Assembly (NCBI GenBank): GCA_015680685.1 | Contig: MNCI01008302.1 | Location: 81,911-145,910 of the forward strand | Direction of reading: 5' to 3' | Source of the DNA: Gnetum montanum | Taxonomy: Eukaryota > Streptophyta > Gnetopsida > Gnetales > Gnetaceae | Length of the DNA stretch: 64,000 bases | Part shown: piece after piece, positions 45,832-57,915 of the stretch | How the letters are laid out: every line of letters starts with the position of its first letter | Numbering within the stretch: position 1 is the stretch's first letter | Notes under the pieces: model-generated | Database searches by the model: none | Seen by the model: the letters and a program-made list of their open reading frames with translations, nothing else | What the model was told of the DNA's origin: nothing | Position numbers and translations under genes: made by a program

Positions 45832-47254
45832 TGTAGCAACTGAAAAACTTAAGCACTAGAAACTAAAAATCTTAGTGTAATAGCCTTAACCCTGAATACC
45901 CAAGGCCTTCAAAAAATGAGATTCAAGGTGGCCTAGACAGTTTAGAAAATCACCTAGGAACTTACAAGATGCAAAATAAAAATTTAGATCTAAATAATCA
46001 AGAGCAAACACAAATTGCACACACACTAAATTCTTAAAAATTTATTAAAAATAAATAATGACTTCAAGAGATGTGTATAAGAAGCACCTGTAGGAGAGCA
46101 AAGGGGGATTTAGAGTCCATTGAAGCCATTGAAATCCACTCCATGATCTAGATGCACCACCACTCTTGATGTTATCGAAACCTCCTCTATTGCTATTCTA
46201 GATCTACATTATTGACCACTACTAGTGAATGAAAAATGTGAAGGATGTGGGCTACTAGAATGCTCCACATTGGAAGTTGAGGATCTCAAGGATGCAGTAT
46301 GAAAGCCACAAACTCAAAAATTCCAAGGAATTAAAGAGAATCACAAGGCCATAGGGGTTCCACATTGAGGAGATCTATTTTTGCAAGAGATTTTAGATGC
46401 TATAAATCTCAAATTGTATGAATGCCAAAGGTTTGGAATCTGAAAATGGTGTTGGCGTGTAGATTTTATTGGATTTGGTCCATGAATGGGGCTACAAATT
46501 GGTTGAAAAATTGTTGCAAATTTCTACCATGTATAGGTGAGATGGGTGCTCAAATTGGAGGGTTAATATGTATGGAAAGTGTCATACCCCCATGGCCATT
46601 CTATTTACTATAAATAGTAATGGGGGCACACCATCCATGTTGGCTTTATTTTTTCACACTAGACCTTCAACCTTCCTTACTGGAGTGCATGGTCAATGTT
46701 TAATTCCATGGAATGTTGAAATCTGGTCCATGCTACTTCTATGCCAGTAGGAAAGTGTGTCAACACTTGGAGAGAAGATCAATGCTTGATGAATGAAACA
46801 TCAGTTCTAGGGGAAAAGGTTATACCCCTCCACACTAGGTATTGATGGTCCCACATTCCTCCACACTACTAGTCGGTGAGATCTACCCTCCCACATCCCT
46901 CTACACTGGGGTAGGTGAACTACAACCTTCATGCATGTATTTGTAGCATATAGAGAACTATACCCTCCATAAAACCCATCAAAATCCCACTCTTGGCATC
47001 CCAAAAGGCATTTTTGACACCCCCCCCCCCTTCCCCTAAGCCCAAGTATAGATAGTACATGACCTTTTCCACTTAGTGGATGAGGCTTTGACTAGTTATG
47101 AGGCATTTTTCAGCTCCAGAAGTATGAGATACATGAGATTGATCCTCATGGATTGCAATATTCACATTTACAAGGAATTTTTACCTCAAGTTTCATGGGG
47201 TGGAGGTTACATGATGAAAAATGGTTACAACATGCAAATCCTAGTGGTGTTTCA
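45832..47254 (-). repeat. 5' LTR of Tat-A
   Basis: From TGTAGCAACTG to GTGTTTCA. Its right 813 bases are collinear with 1-826. The beginning resembles the Tat-B LTR start, so the two families are related. A run of about 14 C around 47018-47031 is expanded relative to the other LTR, which has only four C at the matching place. Confidence 0.9.
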
Positions 47255-47500
47255 TAGTGCTATTTGTAGAGTAGCCCTTTCTCCATGTAACCTAAAAATT
47301 TCAAAAAATTAATTTTTATTATTGTTGTAGTAGTATGCATTGTCCCTACCCACCATATGCTAAAGAAAACATTTTAAAAAATAATAAAAATAATTTTTTA
47401 TTTTATAGTTGTAGTTGCAGTGCATATGCTAGAACCTCTTTCTAATTTTCTAGCATTATCAACACTTAGCAAATTTTAATTTCTCATTGCAGCTACAACC
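47255..47500. other. AT-rich flank of Tat-A, no gene seen
   Basis: Right flank of Tat-A and left part of the older Tat-F sequence into which Tat-A probably inserted. No motif recognised. Confidence 0.4.
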
Positions 47501-47910
47501 TATGTATGTTAAAGCTTTCCTATGCTATGTATGCTAAAGCTTTCATATGATGTGTATGCTAAAGCTTTTGTATGCTATTAATGTTAAAGCTTTCATATGT
47601 TAGGTACTTAAAGATTCATATGTTAAAGCTTTCACTTGTAGTGTGTGCGCTGAAGCTTTCATTTGCTTTGTATACTAAAGCTTTAGTATGTAGTTTAGTT
47701 AAGGATTTGTATGTTGAAGCTTTCATTTATCTTGTACACTAAAGATTTCATTTACTATGTATGCTAAAGCATTCATTTACTATGTGTATTTTGAAGCTTT
47801 TATTTGCTTCATATGCTAAAGCTTTTGTATGCTAAGACTACTTCATACACTAGGATTATCTCATAAGCTAAAACTTTCATAGGAAGAGTAGTTTCATATG
47901 CTAAGCCTTC
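47500..47910. repeat. Diverged minisatellite with core GCTAAAGCTTTCATATG
   Basis: About 14 units of 25-35 bases, each with TATG(C/T)TAAAGCTTTCAT or a near variant. AAGCTT lies in nearly every unit. It ends near 47910 in TATGCTAAGCC. It lies in the presumed leader of the Tat-F fragment. Confidence 0.75.
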
Positions 47911-47989
47911 TAGCTTACTGCATAGTTTAATACTTCATTGATGCTTTTTCACCGGTCCACTGTATTACCACTTATCCTCACCTACATAG

Positions 47990-50640
47990 CCCCTAACTAA
48001 GATGGAGTTTGTGTTTATGACCCAAGAGACCCAATAGTCATAGAGCATAGGAAATCACTTAGGAAGAGTGGTAGGAAACCAAATTTTGTAGTTATAAATA
48101 AGGAATTCTTTAACTTCCTCTATGCCCAAATATAGACTGGCCTCCTTATACCATGCTTTAAGTTTGATGCTATGCATTAATTTGAAATTATACATTGGGA
48201 TGTGAAAGAATACATCCCCTCACCTTATGATAAAATCCTTTTGACTAAGTTCTATGCACACATGTTAACTTAACTAATAGACATAGATGAGAGGAGAAAA
48301 AGATTAGTTTGGATAAGCATTAGGAGAAGGAAGATGAGTTTAAGGTGGAATAAGAGCTAGACAACTTTATCGAAAGCCTCTTCCAACAATCAACTCCCCA
48401 AACAACTATTCCTAGTCCATCATCTCTCATATCATCTATGGAACAAGTTCCTTAATCATCTTCTTGTCCTATCCATCCCATCATATTTAGGCCAACGCCT
48501 CTCATTATTGCCCACCAAGCTCAACCTATCTCCCAACCTACCTTCTTATTTTTGTCAATGTACTTCACTACACAAGCTTGCTCTACATGACTATCACCTA
48601 TGGTTTCTATCACATTTTATCCTTTCTCGATCCCAATGGGTCCTTCCATGAGACCCCAAGCTATGAAATCCTATTATATCCTCTTCATCCCCATTATCCC
48701 TCAAGTTCCAAGATAGACATCCTTCTTTTTTTTTAACCCTCCAGTGTGATCACCTAGCCTCTTCCATCATTACCACTATCCATTTTCATCCAAACTTCCT
48801 CCACAAGCATCTATATAAATACCACAACCCATGAAAATGCCCCAAGGTTTGGATCAATCCATCTAGATGATTTAGGACCTTATTTAAGAGCTACAAAATC
48901 TCAAACCTCTACTACTCAGACAGTTAAGATAATGGACTTCTACCAAGATGATTTTGTTAATCTTATTGTCTTCCAAATAACTCTTCCCATGATCATTCAC
49001 ATCTTTTAGTTCACCAAATAAAATGACAAGACAAATCCCAACTCACACCTTACTACCTTCCATTATGAGTGCTTGTTGCTATAAGCTTGACCTCATATTG
49101 TTATGTGTGTCTTCCCTATGTCCCTCATTAGGAAAGCTTTGGATTGGTATTATGCATTACCTAGGGGTTCTATTGCCTTTATAGAAGACTTAATTTCATA
49201 ATTTTTAAACCACTGTAAATAAAATTTAATACCTAACACCACACAAGAATAGATTATAAAAATCAAACAAGAGCCTTTCAAACCTGTGAAAAAGTTCATA
49301 CAAAGATGGAATGCTCTCCTCAATGAGATTCCTATATCTATAGTTGAGATCCATCTACTGGCCATCTTCAAAGAAGTAGTTAATGATTTTATTAAGTCCA
49401 AGTTATACTATCTAGATCCATGGTCACTTAGCCAAGACTTTTCCCAAAGTAAAAATATAGAGGATGTTGTGGAGGCTAGGAATGACCTAGCATACATAGT
49501 GTACAAGAACTAACATATGAGAAAGGATAGGAATAAAGGAAAGTAAAACCACATAACCATAGCCACTATGGCCAAAGAAATAAAAACTATGCAGGGGTTA
49601 AAAACAAATAACTGAAGGCCCCTACCACGATTTCTCAACCCTCAACATTGAGGACCTCTACATCTAACCAATCTAGATCCAACTTTGAGAGGAAGGATTC
49701 GTTCAAATATATAAATTTTCCCTTGACATTAACTGAGCTCCTTGACTGGTTGCTCAAAAGTAGTGGTATTCAATATAAGAGAATGAGTGAGAATGCCCAT
49801 AAGAGGCATGACTATTTATGTGAGATTACTAAGGACCCCACTACAGTAATGAAGTATGATCCAATGGTGCCAAGATATTTCAAACTAGACTGATTCTACC
49901 ACTATCATCAATTTCCTAGTCATGATATTAATTTTTACTTGGCCTTAAAGGATGACTTGCAAAAGATGATAGATAGTGGAGAGTTAGTATTAGATACTTT
50001 CAAACTTGTTATTCCCTAGAACCAACACATATAGGTATAAAATCATCCCTTAAATGCTAATAATGATTCTTATACAATAGCCACATTTACTATTAGCAAC
50101 AATCCTAAACCTATCAGGGAGTTGTTAAGTGTGGAAGGAAGTAGGCCCACTGAAGCCTACACCCATTTAAGCCTTACCCATGAGCTTTAATGCTCAAGTT
50201 GCTTCAACGAGTCAACCTAAGGGGGAAAACAAACAATAGGAAAAAGGAAAGGAACCTAAACCACAAATGCTAAAACATAAGGTGAAAATCTTGGGTAGAA
50301 TGGAGAAAGTTAAAGGTAACAAGAACAAAAAAATAATGAATAATGACAAAGAATTTCTCACTACCATGGAGTAGGTCAAGCTCTCACTTAAACAAAAGAA
50401 CACATCGTTGATCTTATATGACTTAGTTATGACCTCTTGTGCTCACTATGAAGACTTAGTTCATATGCTAACTTCTATTCTTGTCAATGAGGATATCCCA
50501 TCCAACCAAGAATCTATCCATGTGGTAATAGTGACATCCTCACCTAAGGAAGAAACTAAGTCAAAAACTTTAATATTTCAAAACAACAAGGTAAACATCA
50601 ACTCACAAAGTGTTGAAGTGTCAAGAGCACCCTTGTTTAT
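47990..50640 (+). pseudogene. Gag region of Tat-F (plus-strand Tat fragment)
   Basis: Plus strand, heavily decayed. VYDPRDPIVIEH and VKEYIPSPYDKILL near 48.0-48.2 kb match Tat-A gag. VKIMDFYQDD near 48930, the gag core with FIQRWNALLNEI ... VVNDFIKSKLYYLDP (49286-49513), SENAHKRHDYLCEITKDP (49648-49893) and the Cys-less knuckle FYHYHQFPSHDINFY follow. Then DLVMTSCAHYEDLVHML (50408-50659), the linker before protease. It is a third copy of the same gag family, in opposite orientation. Confidence 0.75.
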
Positions 50641-51260
50641 AATAATAAGAGTTGGCTAGTATAAGGTATACTAGGTACATGTGGAAGATGGGATAATGTT
50701 ATCCCTTTTCCTATTGTAGAATGCTTGGACTTGTCCAAATACATTTGGAGCACCTTCACCTTAGTGCTTAAATTGTTCAATGGTCACGTGTAGACATGAG
50801 AGGATCAATTTTGTTGGATTTTGTAGCTAGGAATAGTTCCCCACATTAGCTAACTTCCTTTTGATGGAAGAGACATCAAGATTCAACCTAATCTTGGGGA
50901 GACCATAGTTAGCCAAACTATAAGCTATCTCTTTCCTAATCCATCAAGAAATTCATCTACCTTATGAAGGAGGTGAGATTGTTATCCAGAAGGACAACAT
51001 GGCTTTATTGTCTATCAATAATATTGATGTAGAGCAAGGATCTAAGGTGGTGCTTCAAAAAGAAGCTCTCATAACCCAAAAACATAGTTGAGAAATCCAA
51101 TGAAACTAGCCAAGTCAAAAACAATAATGCAAAGGTTGTAAAAGAATTGTGGTTTGAACTCCCTTTTAGCATAGTAAGCGAATGGAATGGGGAGTATGAA
51201 ATTATGCAACAAAGGCATTATTCATTTCCTAATCTCTTGAAGGTTAGAAAGCACTTGTGT
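50640..51260 (+). pseudogene. Protease region of Tat-F
   Basis: Reads VHVEDG at the active-site box (Asp-Asp of the others is Glu-Asp here), FPIVECLDL after a shift, and LILGRPWLA near 50910, then the tail IVIQKDNMALLSINN similar to Tat-B. Stops and shifts throughout. The pol part is not present beyond 51.25 kb. Confidence 0.65.
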
Positions 51261-51766
51261 GATTGAATACTCTACCCAGCTTCTTAACCATTTTACCTTA
51301 TGATGTAGCCTTTAATCCATAGCCTTGTCTTCAACTTTTACATTTTTACGTTGTATATATGGTCTTTATGTTCATGTCTATTTTATAATTTCATGCCTAT
51401 CCCCTTTATGTTTATGTAAAATCATAAAACATCATAAAAATAGAAAACTTAAAATGTGCAAAAATATATACAAAACATGATGACTAAAAATCAAATTAGA
51501 ATGTAAAGACACTAAAAAAAATAATCCATAATAGTTTAAAGTTAAAACCAATGATAGCCATGGTCACACCATATGACAAATAAAAAAAATAAATACCTAA
51601 TGTCCAATAGCCATAGTTGCATTGTGCAACAAATAACATAAATTTATGAAAGAATAATAAACAATCTCATGAGCTAAAGTAGCTAAAAAAATCAATAGCC
51701 AACAATTATAAAATAAAATAAATCAAGTAATAGATAGATCTAGGTTGTAGGAGGAGAAGGAGCATC
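51260..51766. other. AT-rich stretch left of Athila-D, no gene seen
   Basis: A-rich sequence that continues on the other side of Athila-D at 63443-63600 with the same composition. Phrases such as AGTTTAAAGTTAAAACC near 51533 might be a worn repeat of the Tat type. Confidence 0.4.
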
Positions 51767-51771
51767 ATCGC
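51767..51771. repeat. Target-site duplication of Athila-D (left copy)
   Basis: ATCGC directly before the LTR start; the same ATCGC follows the right LTR at 63443-63447. This perfect 5-bp match fixes the element borders. Confidence 0.9.
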
Positions 51772-52657
51772 TGATGAGCGGCTAGGTACCCCTATGCCCA
51801 ACCATACAAATCATGGGTGTTCACATGCAAATCGGTCGAATTCCATAGACTGTAAGCACTCAACATACACCAGACTCTAACCAGCAAAATCTTGGGTTAG
51901 AACAGTCATTGCCTTCCTAATCTCACTTGTGATGTTCTGTTTGCTATGGTTAAGTGAGATTAAGGCTAATGATTTTTATAGCTTTTTACTTATCTTTTGG
52001 CAACTAACTATCTTGGAAAGTAAGGTTAGAGTATTAATTAATCTAAGATTATCTTAATCTAAATCCTAACTACTCCTAGCATAAGTATCTGATCCCATCT
52101 TCTGGGCACGTTCTGAGCATCCCCTAAACACTACTAGGTTACTAGATGTTAAGCGTCACTGGGTTACCAAGTGTTGGGTTTACGTTCGAGATGGTCGTAC
52201 TTATGGTCTTTACGATCTTATGAGAGACCGAAAGTGATTAAAATATTAACAACATAAACTTAAGAAATTATCAAATCATAAACATATTAAACTAATTAAT
52301 GCAATAAATGACTAAGTCCAAATGCTGTAAGGAATGCTTGAAGAGTTCGTCTTTATTATCGTCATGCCAATGGGCTCAGATACATCAACGCAAGAATAAA
52401 TAGCCGATCACTTTTCTTACACCTGCTACGGGCACTTGAAAAATATTCTATCTCCTTCAGGAACAAACTGCAAGAGCTTCGCTACAACTAACTGAAAGGT
52501 AACTAAATGAGATGAAAGGCCCTCTTATTTATAGGTCAAAATAGGCTCCACGTAAATGGGGCCACGTCGATGCATCGAAGGCTACATTGACGAGGCCACG
52601 TTGACGTGGCCCCGTATACGTAGCCTAGTTGACGCATCGACTAATGAAACTTCATCA
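51772..52657 (-). repeat. 3' LTR of Athila-D
   Basis: 886 bases. TATA box (minus TATAAATA) at 52526-52533. Upstream of it in U3 is an inverted repeat GGCCACGT-TG-ACGTGGCC (52594-52611) among further CGTATACGT-type elements; ACGT cores are typical plant bZIP/bHLH sites. The other LTR lacks this inverted repeat through a small deletion. Confidence 0.92.
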
Positions 52658-52671
52658 TACCCCCACGACTG
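52658..52671 (-). other. 3' polypurine tract of Athila-D
   Basis: Minus strand AGTCGTGGGGGTA abutting the LTR start. Matches the Athila-C tract except for one transition. Confidence 0.75.
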
Positions 52672-52896
52672 AGTAAAAACTCATCCTCAAGTTACTCTAC
52701 AATTTGGACGGCATGGATTTTTATTTACAATGCACATGACATGACACACACATGATACAACATTAATTTGACCAAGTGCCCAAGTTACATAGAAGGGCAA
52801 ATTACAAAAATGATGGTATTTAGAGACAAAATGGGACACCATGCTGGTCCTGGAGTCTCTTCTGTGTAGAATGATGCACAAAATTTTTGGAGGAGA

Positions 52897-55718
52897 TCAC
52901 AATGTCACTGGGGTCGATGCTTCTGATGGACCTTCTCCAACCTCTAGCCCATGTGTTGGTGGTGGCATGAATAACAGTTGTCCCGTGGTAGCTGTAACTT
53001 CTGGAGGCAACTGGAAAGCCTCCAAGAGAGCCCTCATTTTTTCTTCTTTACTTCTGGGATCGTTCAGTATCCAGGAAGCTTCTATAATGTGTGCTGGAAC
53101 TAGAACCTCCCAAGGGCATGGCAGTGTTAGGAAGAGTTCTTTCAAGTTGACAAACCAGGCTACGAACTGCTTGTGTTTGATGTCGAACACTCGGATTGAT
53201 GCCTGCAACTACTGGTAGTCATTCATTCTATGGGCCAGGTTCTTCGTGACTGTATGTTATCCTTCAAAGCTTTTGTGGAGAACCTTGAGTTCTATGTTTG
53301 CCATTTCCAGCTTCTAATTTGTTGCCTTGTGCACCTGGAACTCTCAATTGTATAGGGAATATGAGGTGGCCACCTATTTTTGCAACTCTGACCATGGTCG
53401 TCCAACTATGAGCATAGCCAAGTTTGCATAGTGAAGGTTGGAAAGCTTCATATATTCTGTCATCTCCTCAATTTGTAGCTCCTTAAGGTAGATTTCAACT
53501 TGATTATAGTTATTCAACCCATCAAAGATACATTGCCATATCTCGCCTCCCTCTCAGAGCTTCTAGAGTGCTTGGTTCATCTTAGCCTTGGTGACTTGAA
53601 TATGCTTTTCATTCATCTCCTTCTACAACCCCACTTGGTCCCTGTAATGATTTTTGACTTTTTCAAATTTCAAGGCCTTATTCTTCCAAGCAGCAATTTC
53701 AATTGCAAACTTCTATCGCAATGCCCGAACCTCCTCCATTAACAGATTTCGGTTCTCAGTAGCCAACCTTCTTACATCATCATTCACCCTGGCTAGCTCT
53801 TCCTATTGTTGGTGGATAAAATTTTTCATGTGTTCATTTTCTGCACCAACATTGCACAGCTGATGAACCTCCATGGTCAATCGGACGTTCTCCTGAAGAA
53901 CCTTAGCTAATGATACACTCGAACATCTGCTAATGACTTATCTAAGATCGCTATCTCTCCCACATCCTCAATGATCTGAAGTTTGAGTTGAAGCTATTGA
54001 AAAGCTTCATCTCTGGTGATTTCGTGGTTGAGGATGGCTGGATCGAAAGTTGGGCTCTTAATTGAGTTAATTTTGTTGCCAAGTGTTGACAAGAGAATTA
54101 AGCAGCTTCAAGTTGCCCTTCCAAAACGAGGCCCTTACCCCTTACTGAGAGTAGCTCTAACTGGGTTGCAGTAATGTTGTTCGGAAGTTCGAAGACATCT
54201 GGAAGTGGTTTCCTGGTACCCACTAGTCAGTCCAACAACTCCTCATGTTGGGCTGCATCAATCTTGCTACGCAAAGTTTCGAAAAATGCCTATACATCCT
54301 ATAGCCCATGAACATCTAGTACAAGTGCTACCGGTGCATTGAGAGCTATAGCAATTGTGTCAGCAACCACTTCCTCTATAGTCTCTTATCCTTGGTGCTA
54401 CATCACTAGGACTGTTGCCCCTTGACCATCTTCCAAGCATACCAAAAAGGTAGCAGCATTCCCAGAAATTTTGAGAAATAACTACTATGTAGACAGTGTT
54501 ACCTCTCGAACACTAGGATCTTTTTGTGCAAGCACTGGCGTTCAGGTTACAGAGAACATTGTCCTTGCCCTTTCAAGCAAGCTAACTGATTGAGCTCTAG
54601 GTGGCTCATTCTAGGGGGATAGATCGAAGGGTCTTCTCCTCCATCGGTCCTATCATATTGCTCTTGCTGGCTCAAGAGCATTTCCCAAATTTTGTGGATG
54701 TGTTATACTATGGTTTACAAACCCAGCTGTGTTGTTTGTGTAGGTGGTGGAGGTGGTTGTTTCTCCTCCTTTGTCTATGTGGTGGCAAGATTTTTATCCT
54801 TCATCATTTCCCACCAAGAGGCAATCGAGGTGTGCCGGATTACATCATTGGAGTACTGTGCTATCCCTGCCCATTTGCACAACTTTCAGATTAGGAAGGG
54901 AAAGGGGAGAGCTCGTCTTCCATGTTCACTCTCAGCAAACTTCTTTTCAATCTCCAAGAACAACAACTATGAAAGACTCATTGGGAATTTCCCACTCATT
55001 GGGTGAAGAAGGCTATGATTTTGTTGGGTCTTACCATTGGATTCAAGTGGTAAGATGTGATCTTTGAGTACACCCTGTCCACCATGGTCAGAGAGCTAAA
55101 TTTCTTGTGCTCTACCTCATAGCACCATTTGGTCCATTCCTCCTTTACCTCTAGGTTGGCTTTTTTTAAAATTTCCACCACATCAGCTCCAATCTCAGGC
55201 AACCCCAAAGCCTACGCTATCGCCTCCAAAGAGTAAGAGACATAAATGTCTTTGATTCTTACTCTAAACCCTGGTTGCCGATTCATCCAAAAGAGATAGG
55301 TCTCTTCTAAGTATCATTCACCACTAGTTGTGATGATTGGTCACATTGGAGAGCCTTGCAGTTGAAGCCTCACTTCTTCTGGCGCATTCTCGAGGAATGG
55401 TCTAAAGTTTAGCTCTTAAAGGACCATCTGTTGCACCTTGCGTAGTGTGATAGCATCAAGATAGGCTTGGGTTAGAGTGACCTCAAGCCGTGGTACTATC
55501 CCAGGAGTCTCATCCCCTTGCGATTGCTCGTTGAGGATCTCTTCTTCTGGAATCTGATGGATAGATTCCATGTTAGGTCCTTCGTGGAGGGGGCCAGTTG
55601 CATGAGAGCCCTTCTCGTGCTCTAGCTGTTGCATGCCTCATCCCCTTCTCATTCGTGGGCACTTGTCTCTTGGTTGTGATGGTCCTTCATCCCTTGGGTG
55701 CCTTGGTTTTTGTACCAT
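52897..55718 (-). pseudogene. Coiled-coil ORF in env position of Athila-D
   Basis: ATG at 55718 (MVQKPRHPRDEGPSQPRD, basic like Athila-C), immediately after TTGTTTGTAG. Then LNFRPFLENAPEEVRLQLQG, SPMWPIITTSGE, IYVSYSLEAIA and LGLPEIGADVVE, then VYSKITSYHLNPM. From about 54.2 kb a heptad-rich region (IELKVLHKSFEG, EMTEYMKLSNLHYANLAML), and the C-terminal block FVAWFVNLKELFL ... CPWEV. Collinear with Athila-C over the whole length, about 940 codons, with several TAG stops. No signal peptide or membrane span seen. Unknown role; structural or RNA-binding functions are possible. Confidence 0.65.
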
Positions 55719-55942
55719 CTACAAACAACATAATCACTAATTAGATTGTGCACAAGTTTCTCAAAAATGGGTCTCATACAGTTTCTCGATTTGATTAAGT
55801 TATGTTGTTGGCACAAGCATTCCTTTAAGTCTCCCAGAGTGTTAATTTATGGGTTAGATCCAAAAACAAAAAAGGATGAGTTGACGTTTAAACAGTTGTT
55901 TTCGTAATTAACTAATTAATTAATTAATTACATATAGGCATC

Positions 55943-55959
55943 ACCCCCCCATGACTAAG
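55943..55959 (-). other. Internal polypurine tract with LTR-like start, Athila-D
   Basis: Minus strand CTTAGTCATGGGGGGG followed by TGATG, just as the 3' tract is followed by the LTR start TGATGA. Equivalent to 37243-37262 in Athila-C. About 3.3 kb upstream of the 3' LTR. Confidence 0.65.
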
Positions 55960-56104
55960 AGCATACCTCCGGTTGCTTAAAAGGGCAAGGATTGGTTGAT
56001 GCAAACATGTGATGGAATGTAGGTGCGTTGGGAAGAGTTGGGTAGAGAAATTTGGCAAAATCTCCCCCCAAGTTGTGTCTCAAATGATCAAACTTTCAAA
56101 GCGT

Positions 56105-56225
56105 AGAGGGTGTATATATAAGAATTAGGTGTTGCATCGACAAGGCCGCGTATATGTGGCTGCATATACGAAAGGGGATACATATACGGGGCCCCGTATA
56201 TGCAAGGGTGTGCACCCGTTGACCA
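56105..56225 (-). promoter_or_regulatory. Internal U3-like promoter block of Athila-D
   Basis: Contains GCGTATATGTGGC, GCATATACG, ACATATACGGGG and CCCCGTATATGC, echoing the CGTATACGTGGC elements of this element's own LTR. The minus-strand TATATATA box is at 56113-56120. Located about 390 bases upstream of the coiled-coil ORF. It resembles the LTR of Athila-D, not that of Athila-C. Confidence 0.55.
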
Positions 56226-57915
56226 GTGTTGACCAACCCGAAAAAAGCCCAAAATGATGAATTTGAAATGCCAAATTAGGGCAGTTGAAGCACATGAGAG
56301 GCTTGGACATGGCAGAGGACAAGAGGAGGAAAATTGGGGCTCGAGAAAGAGTCAAAAGTAGGAGAACGTGACTCAAAAGAACTTCGCAAGGAAGAAATTG
56401 AGCGACAGATAGCATGAAAACAAGCCACCAACCAACCCCAAGGATGAGAGACTAATGAATGGTACCAAGAATATGCAAGTAGGTCCTCCCCATAGTAGGT
56501 GACAGCCTTTGTAGCCCTTGCATATCCCCAACACTGGGGTCCATGGGCCTCGGTGCTAAGGAATGGTGTGAACGTAAGTTAAGACTTCCATCCAGGAGAA
56601 CCTACCCAAGCATGAGAAGTTCATGAGAGATGAGACAAATAATCAAGTCATAAAATTAGTAGTGGGATGAGGGATGGAGAGAAGTGGGTGAGAGAGAGAG
56701 AGATGAGGTGTGGATGTCCAACGATTAGTTCCATGAAACCCCCACATGAAGCTGTGGTTAAGCGACCCGATAGAACCTTTTCAAAGTTCAGACCCAAAAC
56801 CAACCACATCCAATGACATCGCAGCAACACACAAAGACTCGTCACCCAAGTGGGTAGGAATTCACTCATAGAGAACCACCACTCCAATAGAAATGAGAGG
56901 GAGGAAGCGAAAATGGGACCAAGTCAGAGGGGACAAAAGAAGTCCCATAACTAGTTTTGGTGGCCCGTGAGAGGCGATCTAAGGGGTGTGCTTTGAATTC
57001 CCACATGGTGAGGATTTTATCCTTGTGTTTTCTTTTGGTTTTCAATTTTTGGGAACCACACCATGCAAAGACCCATGCTTGTGTGCATGTACCTAACCAA
57101 GGGGTGTGCTTTGAATCCTCATGGTTTTTTTTTGTTTTTTTTTTTTTCGTTTTTTCTCTCTCTTTTTTCGATTTTTGATGAGGACCACACCATGCAAGGT
57201 CAAACTGCCAAGGAGCTTCCTTGTAGCAAAGAACTTGGAGTGGTAAGAAATACGTAAGGGCACTCATGCCACACAAGGGTAGAATAGGACTACGAATGTT
57301 TCATTCCCCTTGAAGTCACACCCTATGCAAACCATTAGGTCATCCCCAAGTCTAGGAACTACACAAGTCACACATTAATTAAAATGTTTTTTAAAATGAA
57401 CTAGGGTTGCATAATCTTGATGGTAGGAAAACAAAGGAGTAGATGAATGGGTGAATGACATGGACCCACTACTGATATTATGAGGTGAAAGTAACTAAAA
57501 AAACCAAGAACCATGTGAGGGCAAGATTGGGGTAAAAGGTAGGCCATTTCCCATGACACATTGCAACGAAAACCATCCACGCCAACCTGACAACAATAAG
57601 ATGATTTGTTAGTGGCAACAAAAGTAGAAATGAGACAACAAACAAAGAAATGAAAAAATAATGAAAATAGTTAAAGAAAGGAAAATTGTAGCAAGAATAG
57701 CAAATGTAGTAACGATGTTGAAAAATAAAAAAGTGTAAAAAAAAATACAAAAAGTGAGGGGTGAAGGGGAATGGATCAACATGGAAAACAATCTTCCCCA
57801 TGATTGGGTGGAAAGGAGGAGACACAAAATATGGAGCGAGGCTGTCCTGGGGATGATGAGGTGGTTGCACTGGTTGAGTGAAGTTCATGGAAAGGTTTCA
57901 GTTATTGGAAGTTGA
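56226..57915. other. Spacer between integrase and internal promoter, Athila-D
   Basis: Non-coding. Shares phrases with the gag-adjacent spacer of Athila-C. Contains an A-rich part (57600-57760) whose complement gives a Phe-rich open frame (57478-57888, minus) beginning just after integrase. Its composition follows from the A-rich DNA and I do not accept it as a gene. Confidence 0.5.

Larger units (their letters stand above)
1..47254 (-). mobile_element. Tat-A: giant Tat/Ogre-like LTR retrotransposon, split by two nested insertions
   Basis: The sequence at 1-826 matches 46442-47254, and both copies end in GTGTTTCA. They are the two LTRs of one minus-strand element whose left end lies outside the window. 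Integrase, a second RNase H, RNase H and RT are at 2.0-5.3 kb; protease and gag are at 41.9-45.1 kb. Tat-B (14342-33241) and Athila-C (about 33.5-41.85 kb) sit inside. Subtracting them leaves about 19-20 kb, close to the 18.9 kb of Tat-B. The second, archaeal-type RNase H domain is the hallmark of the Tat lineage. The region between RT and protease carries an antisense gene. Oldest element of the nest. Confidence 0.85.

Noticed and set aside
57478-57888. 136-codon minus ORF just behind Athila-D integrase, very hydrophobic, could look like an envelope with membrane segments
   Set aside because: The Phe/Tyr/Leu richness comes from A-rich DNA on the plus strand. The counterpart spacer of Athila-C is A-rich too but has no such ORF.
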